DNA of 64,000 bases from Morinoia aosen. Lineage: Eukaryota > Arthropoda > Malacostraca > Amphipoda > Talitridae. The position numbers and the translations under genes were made by a program. Where the stretch lies: positions 35,190,068 to 35,254,067 of the forward strand of contig CM059566.1 of assembly GCA_030386875.1 (NCBI GenBank), read 5' to 3'. Shown piece by piece: positions 13,801 to 25,800 of the stretch. The stretch's first letter is position 1, and each line of letters begins with the position of its first letter. The notes beneath the pieces are model-generated. The model was not told the DNA's origin and searched no databases. It was given only the letters and a program-made list of their open reading frames with translations.

Positions 13801-16797
13801 TGCAAACGAGGTGTGAAGAGGATGGAAAACGGAACAAGTTATGCACAGATCAGCAGGCGCGAAAAGGGACAAATAACGATAAGAAAAAAAAGTAACTGTC
13901 CACAAAGAAACTAGAAAAAATTGAGGGAATGAAAAGAAACGAGTAAGAGCACCGGAGGTGAGAACAGGATTGATGATGTTCGTTTTGCGTGAGGTAAAGA
14001 GGCTTGCTTGCCAACGGCGCGCGCTCAGTTCCCGGGATATACCAATGAAGACAGACGCTGTCAACTACGTTGCATTAATTTACGAGTTATTTTATGACTT
14101 GTTTCCAACAAAGGCGATCTCAAAAGAGCGAGGAGATGAGACCGTTTAGTATAACCTATAAAAAACCAAGAAGCTAACGAACAAGGTGTGTTCCTACACA
14201 GGATTCCCAGCGCATACAAATGACAAGTTTGGCAGGAAGAGAAAGAAAAAATAAAAAATTGCAAAAAACATGAAAACTGAAAAAAACCATAGGGTAGACA
14301 AACCTAACGAACCTAAGCTAATTATTAACCCTAAACGGAGCAACATCTCCCCTAAAAGAAGAGTTGTTGCCCACATTTCTCTCCCAAGCACAGCAAATCC
14401 ATGAGTTACACTGACGGGGTAATACTGGCATTTCTTTTCTCCGAAGGAGAGCAATTATGTCAAGCACTGTACAGTGACAAAAACGGACACAGATACCGTC
14501 ACCAAATCACCTTTCCTAAACAATGCCCAGATCCCTACATACATTATGTGTCATCCTCCAACATGCGCTGAAGAACAATACCTTCGAGCTCATTCCTCTG
14601 ACGGAGAATAACGAGTCACATTCATGAGTGGCGTTCATGAGTGACATTCATGAGTGACATTCATGAGTGACATTCATGAGTGACATTCATGAGTGACATT
14701 CATGAGTGACATTCATGAGTGACATTCATGAGTGACATTCGTGAGTGACATTCGTGAGTGACGTTCGTGAGTGACGTTCGTGAGTGACGTTCATGAGTGA
14801 CGTTCATGAGTGACGTTCATGAGTGACGTTCATGAGTGACGTTCATGAGTGACGTTCATGAGTGACGTTCATGAGTGACGTTCATGAGTGACGTTCATGA
14901 GTGACGTTCATGAGTGACGTTCATGAGTGACGTTCATGAGTGACGTTCATGAGTGACGTTCATTAGTGACGTTCATTAGTGACGTTCATGAGTGGCGTTC
15001 ATGAGTGGCGTTCATGAGTGGCGTTCATGAGTGGCGTTCATGAGTGGCGTTCATGAGTGGCGTTCATGAGTGGCGTTCATGAGTGGCGTTCATGAGTGGC
15101 GTTCATGAGTGGCGTTCATGAGTGGCGTTCATGAGTGGCGTTCATGAGTGACGTTCATGAGTGACGTTCATGAGTGACGTTCATGAGTGACGTTCATGAG
15201 TGACGTTCATGAGTGACATTCATGAGTGACATTCGTGAGTGACATTCGTGAGTGACATTCGTGAGTGACATTCGTGAGTGACATTCGTGAGTGACGTTCG
15301 AGAGTGACGTTCGTGAGTGACATTCGTGAGTGACGTTCGTGAGTGACGTTCATGAGTGACGTTCATGAGTGACGTTCATGAGTGACATTCATGAGTGACA
15401 TTCGTGAGTGACATTCGTGAGTGACATTCGTGAGTGACGTTCGTGAGTGACATTCGTGAGTGACGTTCATGAGCGACGTTCATGAGTGACGTTCATGAGT
15501 GACGTTCATGAGTGACATTCGTGAGTGACGTTCATGAGTGACATTCGTGAGTGACGTTCATGAGTGACGTTCATGAGTGACGTTCATGAGTGACGTTCAT
15601 GAGTGACGTTCATGAGTGACGTTCATGAGTGACGTTCATGAGTGACGTTCATGAGTGACGTTCATGAGTGACGTTCATGAGTGACGTTCATGAGTGACGT
15701 TCATGAGTGACGTTCATGAGTGACGTTCATGAGTGACGTTCATGAGTGACGTTCATGAGTGACGTTCATGAGTGACGTTCATGAGTGACGTTCGTGAGTG
15801 ACATTCGTGAGTGACGTTCGTGAGTGACATTCGTGAGTGACGTTCGTGAGTGACGTTCGTGAGTGACGTTCATGAGTGACATTCGTGAGTGACATTCGTG
15901 AGTGACATTCGTGAGTGACATTCGTGAGTGACATTCGTGAGTGACATTCGTGAGTGACATTCGTGAGTGACATTCGTGAGTGACATTCGTGAGTGACATT
16001 CGTGAGTGACATTCGTGAGTGACATTCGTGAGTGACATTCGTGAGTGACATTCGTGAGTGACATTCGTGAGTGACATTCGTGAGTGACATTCGTGAGTGA
16101 CATTCGTGAGTGACATTCGTGAGTGACATTCGTGAGTGACATTCGTGAGTGACATTCGTGAGTGACATTCGTGAGTGACATTCGTGAGTGACGTTCATGA
16201 GTGACGTTCATGAGTGACGTTCATGAGTGACGTTCATGAGTGACGTTCATGAGTGACGTTCATGAGTGACGTTCATGAGTGACGTTCATGAGTGACGTTC
16301 ATGAGTGACGTTCATGAGTGACGTTCATGAGTGACGTTCATGAGTGACGTTCATGAGTGACGTTCATGAGTGACGTTCATGAGTGACGTTCATGAGTGAC
16401 GTTCATGAGTGACGTTCATGAGTGACGTTCATGAGTGACGTTCATGAGTGACGTTCATGAGTGACGTTCATGAGTGACGTTCATGAGTGACGTTCATGAG
16501 TGACGTTCATGAGTGACATTCATGAGTGACATTTATGAGTGACATTCATAGTGACATTCATGAGTGACATTCATGAGTGGCATTCATGAGTGACATTCAT
16601 GAGTGATATTTATGAATGACATTCATGAGTGACATTCATGAGAGACGCTTAAACTTGAGGCTAATTGCACGATGAAGATAAAAGCATTTGGTGCCTTGCA
16701 GCTTGTGATATTAAGTGCTAAAATTTTCTAGAGCAAATGTGTTCAAAAACGAATTACAATAGGCAAAAGTCAACTATCACAAGCCAACTTAAAGCAC

Positions 16798-16833
<36 letters not shown>

Positions 16834-19800
16834 GAAGCGAGTAATTTGATGAACTGCACTACGGCGCACATGCATGTTATAAGGCGTATGATACTTTCAG
16901 ACGCTGTCTGTTGCACGGAGAAAGCAAGAGAAAACAGATGAAGAAACACTAGGTCACAATAAATGTATCCATGGGTAGCGGAAGTGAACGTGTTTTGAAG
17001 AATGATAAAAGAACGGGATATACCGACCTGGAAATGAACAGTAGTGTGATATATAACCCGGTCAAGTTACATGAAATTTAAATTAAAAGCGTTGACTAAA
17101 GCAAGAGAAAATAGCGAGAGCAAAAGGAAACGATATAAAACGAAGAGATCATATCAACCGTTATAAATAGAACGAAAATTAAGCAGCACCTTCCGTCCTA
17201 GCTTCAAATTGAAAATTGCCGTAAAATAAAATATCATGAGCCACAATGGTAGAGATTATAAAAGTTCACTGAACGGAACTTAAGTCTCGCATTAAGCTGG
17301 CAGCCCACTTAAACAAACATCTTAAATAAATGAGACAAGAAGGAAAATCTTTCAAAACATCCACCTAAAATAAAGTGAGACCGGAAAATTTTTCAAGACA
17401 TCTAAAGTAAAGTGAAACAGAAAAGTGTCCCAAAACATTTGTCTACGACACCTCCCATAAAAGAACTCCTTGACATTAGAAACACTCAACGTCAGAGCTT
17501 CATGAAACAACGCAAATCACGGAGAAACACAAAGCTGCAGTGACTCCAACCACGCGATACTGTCGATGAAGTTGAGAACATATCAACACCACAGGCCAGT
17601 TCACAGCACTATTGTCTTCAAACTTACTAAGAACAATACATGATATCTGACCTAGCAGAAAATAAGTGCCCCGGCCACGTTCAGTATTAGATTTGAGTGT
17701 CTTCAAATATTTACACTTCTAGTTGAATAAGGCTTATTTCTTGGAGCATTTGTATGGATTTGTTCTGATTTGTTGCTGTAGTCACAAGCTCGATTAATTA
17801 TAGTACTTCAAAAATAGGAGAAAATGCTATACCAACAGCAGCTACCAGTTAGGGTGCGCGAAACTCACTTACAGCGTTGGCTTACGAGTTAATAAGATAA
17901 ATATCAAAGCAGCATATAACGTCTTTTTGCTCCTGCACTGCAGTATGGGTTTCTTTGTGTTAATTTCAGAAGCACACAAGCATGGCACTCAAAATAAGCA
18001 AAGATATAATACACTAGTATTAGAAGCACCAGAAAAACATGCCTGAAACAATTCTCAGCAAACAATGCCGGAATGTTGGGTTATATACGCGTGAGAAAAT
18101 CAAGGTACCTCACTAAAGTGAGAACACAAACGAAAAACTAGGTAAAAATATATTCAGAAACACAAATGAATTTTGCTATAAACTCGCGATGGGCAAAAGA
18201 AGTATACGTGTAAGTTTGTCGAGAGAAGAACCTTAACAAGAGGATAGACTTGAGTAAGGAATTAAAAAGAAACGTATAAGATATGAGAGTGTGACAGAAG
18301 ACAGTTAGTCGGCACAAAGTTCTAAAAAGGAAGAAAGAATGCATCATACACCAGCACAGAAAATTGAGTAGATAAGAAGAAAGCATTTGCCACGCACTAC
18401 TCAAAACAACACTGCTATAATACGAACTTATTTCTCATATTCTAAAGAACATCGCACAAGAAACAATTTGGCTCATCACTTGCTGATGACACGTGCCCTT
18501 GATAAGGTACCAAACTACTCTAATATATGAGGTCATTGCTTCCTCAATTAGTAGTACCAATATGTACCAAAATATATCTTTAATAAAACTTTGCAGTGAG
18601 CTACCACGATAAAAAACCGTAACTGGTTAGATGCGCATGTTGATATAGCGCTTTGAAAAGGAAAGCCTCGAAGACAATTCGTAAGCAACATATTGATGGT
18701 GTTATAATTACCAACCCTACCACACTGCCACCAACAATTGTGTGACAAACACGGTTGGAATGGATGCACAGTGACAGTAAGCCACTCTTTAAATACAGTG
18801 GTTCTTTTCGAGAAACGCGGACGTGACCGTACAACCTGAAATTACCCTGACGAGAGGTCTATAGATACACCCAAGAGCAACTTTACTGAACACGCACCTG
18901 CTTACTAAGATAAAATTGCATTATCTTAATAAGGAAATGCTTAGCAAAGCTGGTGGAGCGATAGCATCGATACTAACAAAATACCGACAGTGAAGACATT
19001 TAACTTGTGTATTGAGTATTTTTACACAGCGGTCCAACCCGCAACACGAGTTCAACGCACCGCAGAGTGTACAGCCAAGACTAATATTTCGTAAAATGAA
19101 AAGCATGATCGCTGTGGCTCGAGATAATTATTGAGTAAGATGAGTATGAGGAGGTAGAAACGTTTCTGTATGAATTGTTTTATAGGAATGTAATAATGAG
19201 TCGTCTTCAACAATTAAATTATCCTAGTCCTTTCCACGTGAGTATCAGATTGTCCGTCTCCAGCCAAAATCCTCAAATTTAGCTCAAGTTTGATTGGAAA
19301 AAGAAAAAATTAAAAATTTTAGTCAGAGAAACAGCTAATCTGACAACCAGACGTGAATGTTCAAGACATTTTTTTAAGAATCAAGTTATTTTTAGCGGGA
19401 GCATCACTTCTGGACTTTATACAAAAAATATCAACAAAAAATATCGATCAACACACTAGGTGACCTAACTGCTCTTTAAATCCTCTCGCAATTAAAAAGC
19501 ATAAAACTCGCATGCTTATATAATTTTTTCATCTAACATATGAAAACAAAAGCCCCGCATTCTAAATGTAAAACTCCACATGTATATCTTTGTAAAATAT
19601 TGATGTTCAAAAGAGGTATAATTCCCCACGCTGCATCAGGGTACACGTCCCTAAAATACAAAGAAAAAACCCTGAAGATGACCGAGGGAAGGGATGCTAA
19701 CTCCCCTAACAAGTTAAAAAATTCTCCAAGTCTGATTGAGAGGAAGTTAACACAGGAACAGCGCCGAAAGTGTGTGAGTGAAGGTCCATGCCCCTCCAAA

Positions 19801-22800
19801 ACGTAGAAATACTGCATAAGATGAATTAAGTTGACCTTTTAACGTGAGTATTTTTGTTCTCATACTGCGCTATCACAACCACCGCCATTAAATTGGCGCT
19901 GGCGTAAGGTTGTCACCGGTATCAAAATTATAAGAAACAGCGAATCGGCACTGAACTTCACAGACCACATTAGGGAACAAATTCAGCAAGAAATACAGTA
20001 CATTGAGGCCACTTTTCGAAAGAGGACCATTTTGTACTCTGAGAATTCAGTAAGAAATGCAGTACAGACTTTCAACAGAGGACCGTTTAGTACTCCAAGC
20101 GGAAAAGGGAAGTACACCGTATTGTACTCTGGGCACAGGGAAACACCGTTTTGCACTCTGTAAATTCAGTAAGAAATGCAGTACAGGGTTTCGAAAGAGG
20201 ACCATTTTGCAATCTGGGCACAGGGAAACAAACCATTTTGTACTCGGATGCATACCGTTTACACAGCCAACACACACCTAACACATGACGAAACAGAACC
20301 TAAGGAAAGATAACGTACCCATGCCGGCGGCGGAGCTCTTGCTGGCGACGAGGTTGTCGAGGTTGACGAGGTTGCTGTTCTCGCCCAAAAAGGAGGCCGG
20401 CGACCGACTCTTGGCGGGGGAGGCGCGCGTGGCGGTGGGTAGCGCGTCCTCCAGCCCGGTCAGGTTGTAGGCCGCGTCATCTGAAGTGTGTACACGTAGT
20501 TATTAATTTGTAAAACGTGAATCTTACAAAGAGATTTAATTCCTCGAGCTGCGTCAAGGTTCACGTTCTTAAAACACAAGAAAAAGCACTCAAGTTGCCC
20601 AAGGGAACGTTGAATGCTGCGTCATCTCAGATGTTTACACACCTTGTCAAGTATTTGTTCAATTGAGATGTTTACACACGAAGTAAACGATTTATTCAAC
20701 TGAGTGCAGTTGTATTATAGCATGACCATTGTGGCACGAGATAATTCTCGAGTATGAGTATGAGAAAGTAAAAACGTATTTCACACACAGAGTCAAGCAT
20801 TTGTTCAATTGAAAATTTACTCGTGGGACTAGAAAAGTGTAACGCTATACATGTGATGTTTCCCCATGAGCAATTTGAGACCTTGAATGCACCACAAAAT
20901 GATATCAAGTACTTGCTTTAAAACGGGTGTTGGAGTAGTTGAAAACTTGTTTTATTACGTATGTAGAAGCAGTCAAATGCTTGCTTTAAAACGTGTGCTG
21001 AAGTAATGGTTTAAGAAGCTGAGCCACAGAAGCGGACCAAAATTTCGGCCGTGTTATTAGAATCGCAAGCCTAACATACGAGTACTGCTGCACATGAATA
21101 GTTGCACAAAAATCGTACGACATCTATGACCGTTGCATGCTAAGGTGTGTTCTTCAATTTGGTGAGCTCAAGTTTAACTTGCATTTAACTGAAGTTAACC
21201 TCAACTTATGAAAGCCAACAAATCGTTTTCAAGACGGGTTCCCTGTTAATGAGAGAGAAAACCCGGAGGAAGACAATTAAATCGCGATTGACTGCCGCCT
21301 CAAACTTGAACGCAAAGTGAATTGTTTGCGCCCTGTGATGAAGCTTAGGGAATACGAGAATTAAAAAGAACCCCGACGTCGTGAAAAGTTCTTAAACAAC
21401 GAGCAGCTCGATGCAACTCAGTAGTTAGACCGGCATACGGCCTAAATACTCTGGTCAGCTGGCACAGGATACCAACACCAACTGGCAGCTGGCACAAGAC
21501 TAAATGGCAGCTGGCACAGGACACCAACACCAACTGGCAGCTGGCAAAAGACACCAACACCAACTGGCAGCTAACACAAGACTAAATGGCAGCTGGCACA
21601 GGACACCAACACCAACTGGCAGCTGGCAAAAGACACCAACACCAACTGGCAGCTAGCACAAGACTAAATGGCAGCTGGCACAGGACACCAACACCAACTG
21701 GCAGCTGGCACAAGACAAAGACTAACTGGCAGCTGGCTTCTCCCTGTTGGTGAGAGCGGAGAAATCGTCAACGGACGGCAGAGGGGCGAACGGGTCGGGC
21801 TGGGAGTTGCCTAACGGGCTGGGGGACTTGACGGCTGCCCACGGGTCCGCTGGAGCCGCGGGCGCAGGTACGGGCACGGGCGCCCACGGGTCATTCACCG
21901 CTGTAGGGAGAGCAGAAGTTGAATAATTCGTGAATGGGCTTAAGATAATATTGCACTACAGGTGTTTTAAGAACTGCATAATTCAACAGGCATACAATAA
22001 CACAACGGACACATTATGACATTGCGGTACGGGTGTTATAAGAACACGACGTTTCATACCTGAGGTGATATTAACTTAGGTTCAGCAACACACTTGTGTG
22101 AGAGATATAAAATTATTTTCAGCATACACTGGACTTGCACCAACGTCATGATGAGCTCGGCAATTTGTGTAGTCAGACTCGTCACGGGTCTCTTAATACG
22201 CAAATGAAAACTTGGTAGTAAATCGAAACAAATGGGAAAAATCTTTACCGACTGCACTGCAAATAAAGCTCAAAGAAATAATGGAAGCTTGAAATAAATG
22301 CCGGAAAATACTTACGGACATCCAATACCAAGAAAGTTATACCTTGATAAAACATACACCTGAAGCAAAAACAAAGCCTACAACCTAAAATCCCACACCT
22401 GAACCAAAGCCCCTCGAAAACGAATACCTGAAACAAAATTCCTCAAAATAAATACCTGAAACAAAACATTCTCAAAAACAAATGCCTAACCAATGCATAC
22501 CAGAAACAAAACCTTGTAAAAAAAGTTAACCCTCTAACCAAAAAAGCCAAAAGAAACACCCAACCCGCACCCCAGAACATGATATACTCGAGCGACAGGC
22601 AGCAACTGACTGGAGGAGGAGGCGGCGGGCTGAGCAGCGGGGGGTGTGGGGGACCAGGGGTCGTTGTCGGGAGCCACGAGCGCTGCGGGGGGCGAGGCGG
22701 TGGTGCGAGCGGGCGCAGCGCCCCACGGGTCCACCTGTAGGTGCCAGAAGGCATTACTGACACGAGCTGAAGGGTCACCATCTTAGGTTAGATCGTAACT

Positions 22801-25800
22801 CTTATATTCAGTTTAGACCCAAGTGCTCTGTTAGAGTGACCTTTTAGGTTTGATTCTGCCTACCTGAGTGACCATTTTAAGGCAGATACGTTATTTCAAG
22901 CCTTCCTAACCACAGTAACGGTGTAACCACGAATGAAATGAAGTGGAATTAGTAGTACGGAATTAAAGGAACAGGGAAGCTGCGTACAAAGTACATCCCC
23001 ACTCACCGCGCTTAGAAACATCAAGATAGAAAGAAGGTCATGAAACAAAAGTAAAGAAGAAAGTGATAGGTGCTGAAAAAAAATGATGGATGCTGATAGG
23101 TGATCAGCAGTGAACCGACAAAAGATGGTCCATAATAAATCAAAAACTATTTTATTTCAGTAAAACAAATGGAAAGGCCTATCCAACCTCCAGCTCAGGA
23201 CCTCATATCTTCCCTCTTAGTATGCTGATTCTCACAGATACATCAATTCCTCTGAGGAGGCTGAGTAGAAGCATAGCAGCAATGCCAGAATAGAGAGGGC
23301 TGTGTAGAGATATTGGGCTGTTGCACTTGGTACAAAATAACACCGCACAGCACATGTGAGCACACAGCTGTGAGCGCAACATAGCACACAGGTGGGCAGA
23401 GCTAGATATGACAAAGACAAACTCGTGCTGGACGATACCAGATCAGCCTTAAAATCGAGCTCTCCTCGTTTGAGGCCGAGTTATGAGAATATCGATGAAT
23501 ATTCTCACATCGGAATAGAGTTCATCCCGCACCTGACTCGTGTTTCGAGAACTCGCAACTGCGATGGACCACTCAGGACCTCCCGTAGAAGCGACATGTT
23601 CCCATATAGGCGAAAACATCAAGTCGTTAACTTGAAAACTTTAGCAGGGTAGTTAAGTGTTGTCTGCTACTCGCAATTTTCAGAAATGAGAAACTTTGAA
23701 ATCCCGCACTCGCATATATTAATTCAAATCAAGTATGCCTAGTGTTCGTACATAAATTAAGAAAATATTTGGGGCTTGTAATCAACATGGGAACAAAACC
23801 TTGCATCCAATACAAGTTTGACTACATGGTTGCACGATCTCAAACATAAACAATTAAACGAGAAATCAAACGAACTAAAAGAAAATGATCAAGTATGTCC
23901 AGCCGTCACAACCGGAGCATAATCGCCTTGAAGCGACACATGTGCTGAAGTGAGGAACAGAACAGTAGCGATTGCAGGTGCGTATCACTTAAGTAATTAA
24001 CTGCGCCATTTCCACAATATTCGCAGAAAAACACGCATTGAACTAAACTGTGCGGTGATGCACACAAAAAGAGCACCGTTCCATAAGCACATAAACGCAC
24101 AAACCACATTTAAAAAGCATCATCAGCAATCACCGTTTTAGGAACACGATATACGAGGCACACCAAAAACAGAAATTCAAAAACATCAAGGATAATCACT
24201 TCACAAAAATTAAATGTTACTCGAGAACATAAACATTACAATTATGGGCAGCGTCAGAGAAAAAGTATGGTTGAAATAACTCTTTATAATATTATTAAAA
24301 TCAGAAAAAAATGAGAACGTCTCGCATGACATTTTAGAAGAAGATTTATCGCACCGGGAAATCATATTTTGACATGCGACCTGAAATATTCGTTTCCAAG
24401 TATTTTTGATATCCTTCACTCGAAAATAAAAACTTTCCGCTCATATTCAACATAATATACTTGGAAAAAATATGCAGCGACATTCAATAAACACCAACTT
24501 CCGTAAAACTTGAGCTAGTAGCTAATAACATCACTTAGAATTTCATCTTATAATCAGAGCTGAAGCACGGTAATGAGAACCCGGATAGCGTTCATCTCAA
24601 GAAGTGCAAATCGTAGAGATTTTGATGCACTTACAAGATAGGGCGTTAAAAAAAGTCAAAAGTGATAACCTCGTTACAAACGCAGAGCAAATAGTCTTTG
24701 CTAAAATGAACAGACGCATGCCCTTCAATACGTTCTTTTGAGCAGATGCTCGGGTGCTTGCTTTTCTTGTAAAGATAGGGAGTGGCAGAGGAAATTATGA
24801 GATCGAAAAAGAATACAAGCAGATTAAGCGTCGTGCATATATTCAAAATTCAATATTTCAAACTTTGTGTTGAAGTAAGAATTTCCTTTGTATGGTAAAA
24901 TTAGAATTAACAAAATTTTAATTTCAGGATTTTCTAAAGTGTTTCAAAAAACGCAGTCAACGTGTTAATATTACATATTTTCTAAAGAATAAAAAAATTC
25001 GAAAAACATTTCATGAGGGCATATGTGCATTCAGTATAATTACTCCATTGCATTTTTCAAGTTATTGCAATGAAAAGCAGATAAAATAGCTCGAAAAATA
25101 AAAATTCTGAAGCAGGCCGGAAACTGTAAATCTCGTACGGTCGTTAATCAAAGTTGAACATCTGCGAATTAACATGTACATACAACACTCGACCCAAAAC
25201 GCTAAAGAACTCACAAATATTTTTCCTACGAACTACACACAACGCCGCGCAACAGGTGCCACACTCGTGCACTACGGAAAACCAACCCGAGAAAACGAAA
25301 AAACGAGAAAACAAAAAACAACCAGAGAAAACAAAAAACAAAGAGAAAACAAACAAAAAAAAAACAGAAAACCTTCAAGCAACTACAGAAGGAAGGTCGC
25401 ACACTAGGTCAAACGAGCGAAGAGGCAAGTGAACAGAAGGCAGGATGCACACACACGGAGCAGGGGGGTCTCGCAGCAAAGAACGCGAGCCGTAGCAAGG
25501 ATGTAGAATGGCAAAGAGACTACCTTAGGAGCTGCCAGTGGGGGAGGACTGACGGGCTCGGGTTTGGTGGCAGGTACTCCCCACGGGTCCACCTGCCCAA
25601 CGACACACACCTCGCCCGTTACACGCCACACTCAACCCGTTAAACGTTAAACTTAACCCGTTAAACGTTAAACTTTACCCGTTAAACGTTAAACTTCCCT
25701 CGTTAAAGGTCACCCGTTAAAGGTCAACCGTTAACCGTCAACTTCCCTCGTCAAAGGCTACCTGGTAAACGTCACACTTAAAAACGCAACACTCAATTCA

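Larger units (their letters stand above)
4887..14616. other. 3' part of the 15.4-kb last epsin intron, non-coding
   Basis: AT-rich, with no exon I can support. It contains two piggyBac-like MITEs, a mariner-like MITE, one dispersed ~330-bp repeat, a diverged repeat at 6880-7060 built from C-T-G-T-A-A-A-A-T-A phrases, and imperfect 22-bp repeats with ATGATATAAATGGGTACACT near 12285-12480. Confidence 0.6.
16647..20318. other. 5' part of the last epsin intron, non-coding
   Basis: AT-rich sequence holding a (CAG)11 microsatellite and a diverged tandem repeat near its 5' end (19980-20250). I found no supported exon or RNA gene. Confidence 0.55.

Noticed and set aside
12248..14454. Several 60-146-residue frames in the last intron
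   Set aside because: Cys/Phe/Ser-rich low-complexity translations of AT-rich intron DNA.
15766..16211. Minus-strand frames of 113-139 residues in the 13-bp repeat
   Set aside because: The unit has no stop on this strand, so all frames stay open; no start, splice or composition signal supports a protein.
22443..22781. Pro-rich and hydrophobic minus-strand frames overlapping exon 11
   Set aside because: Out of frame with the V-D-P-W reading or read through its donor.
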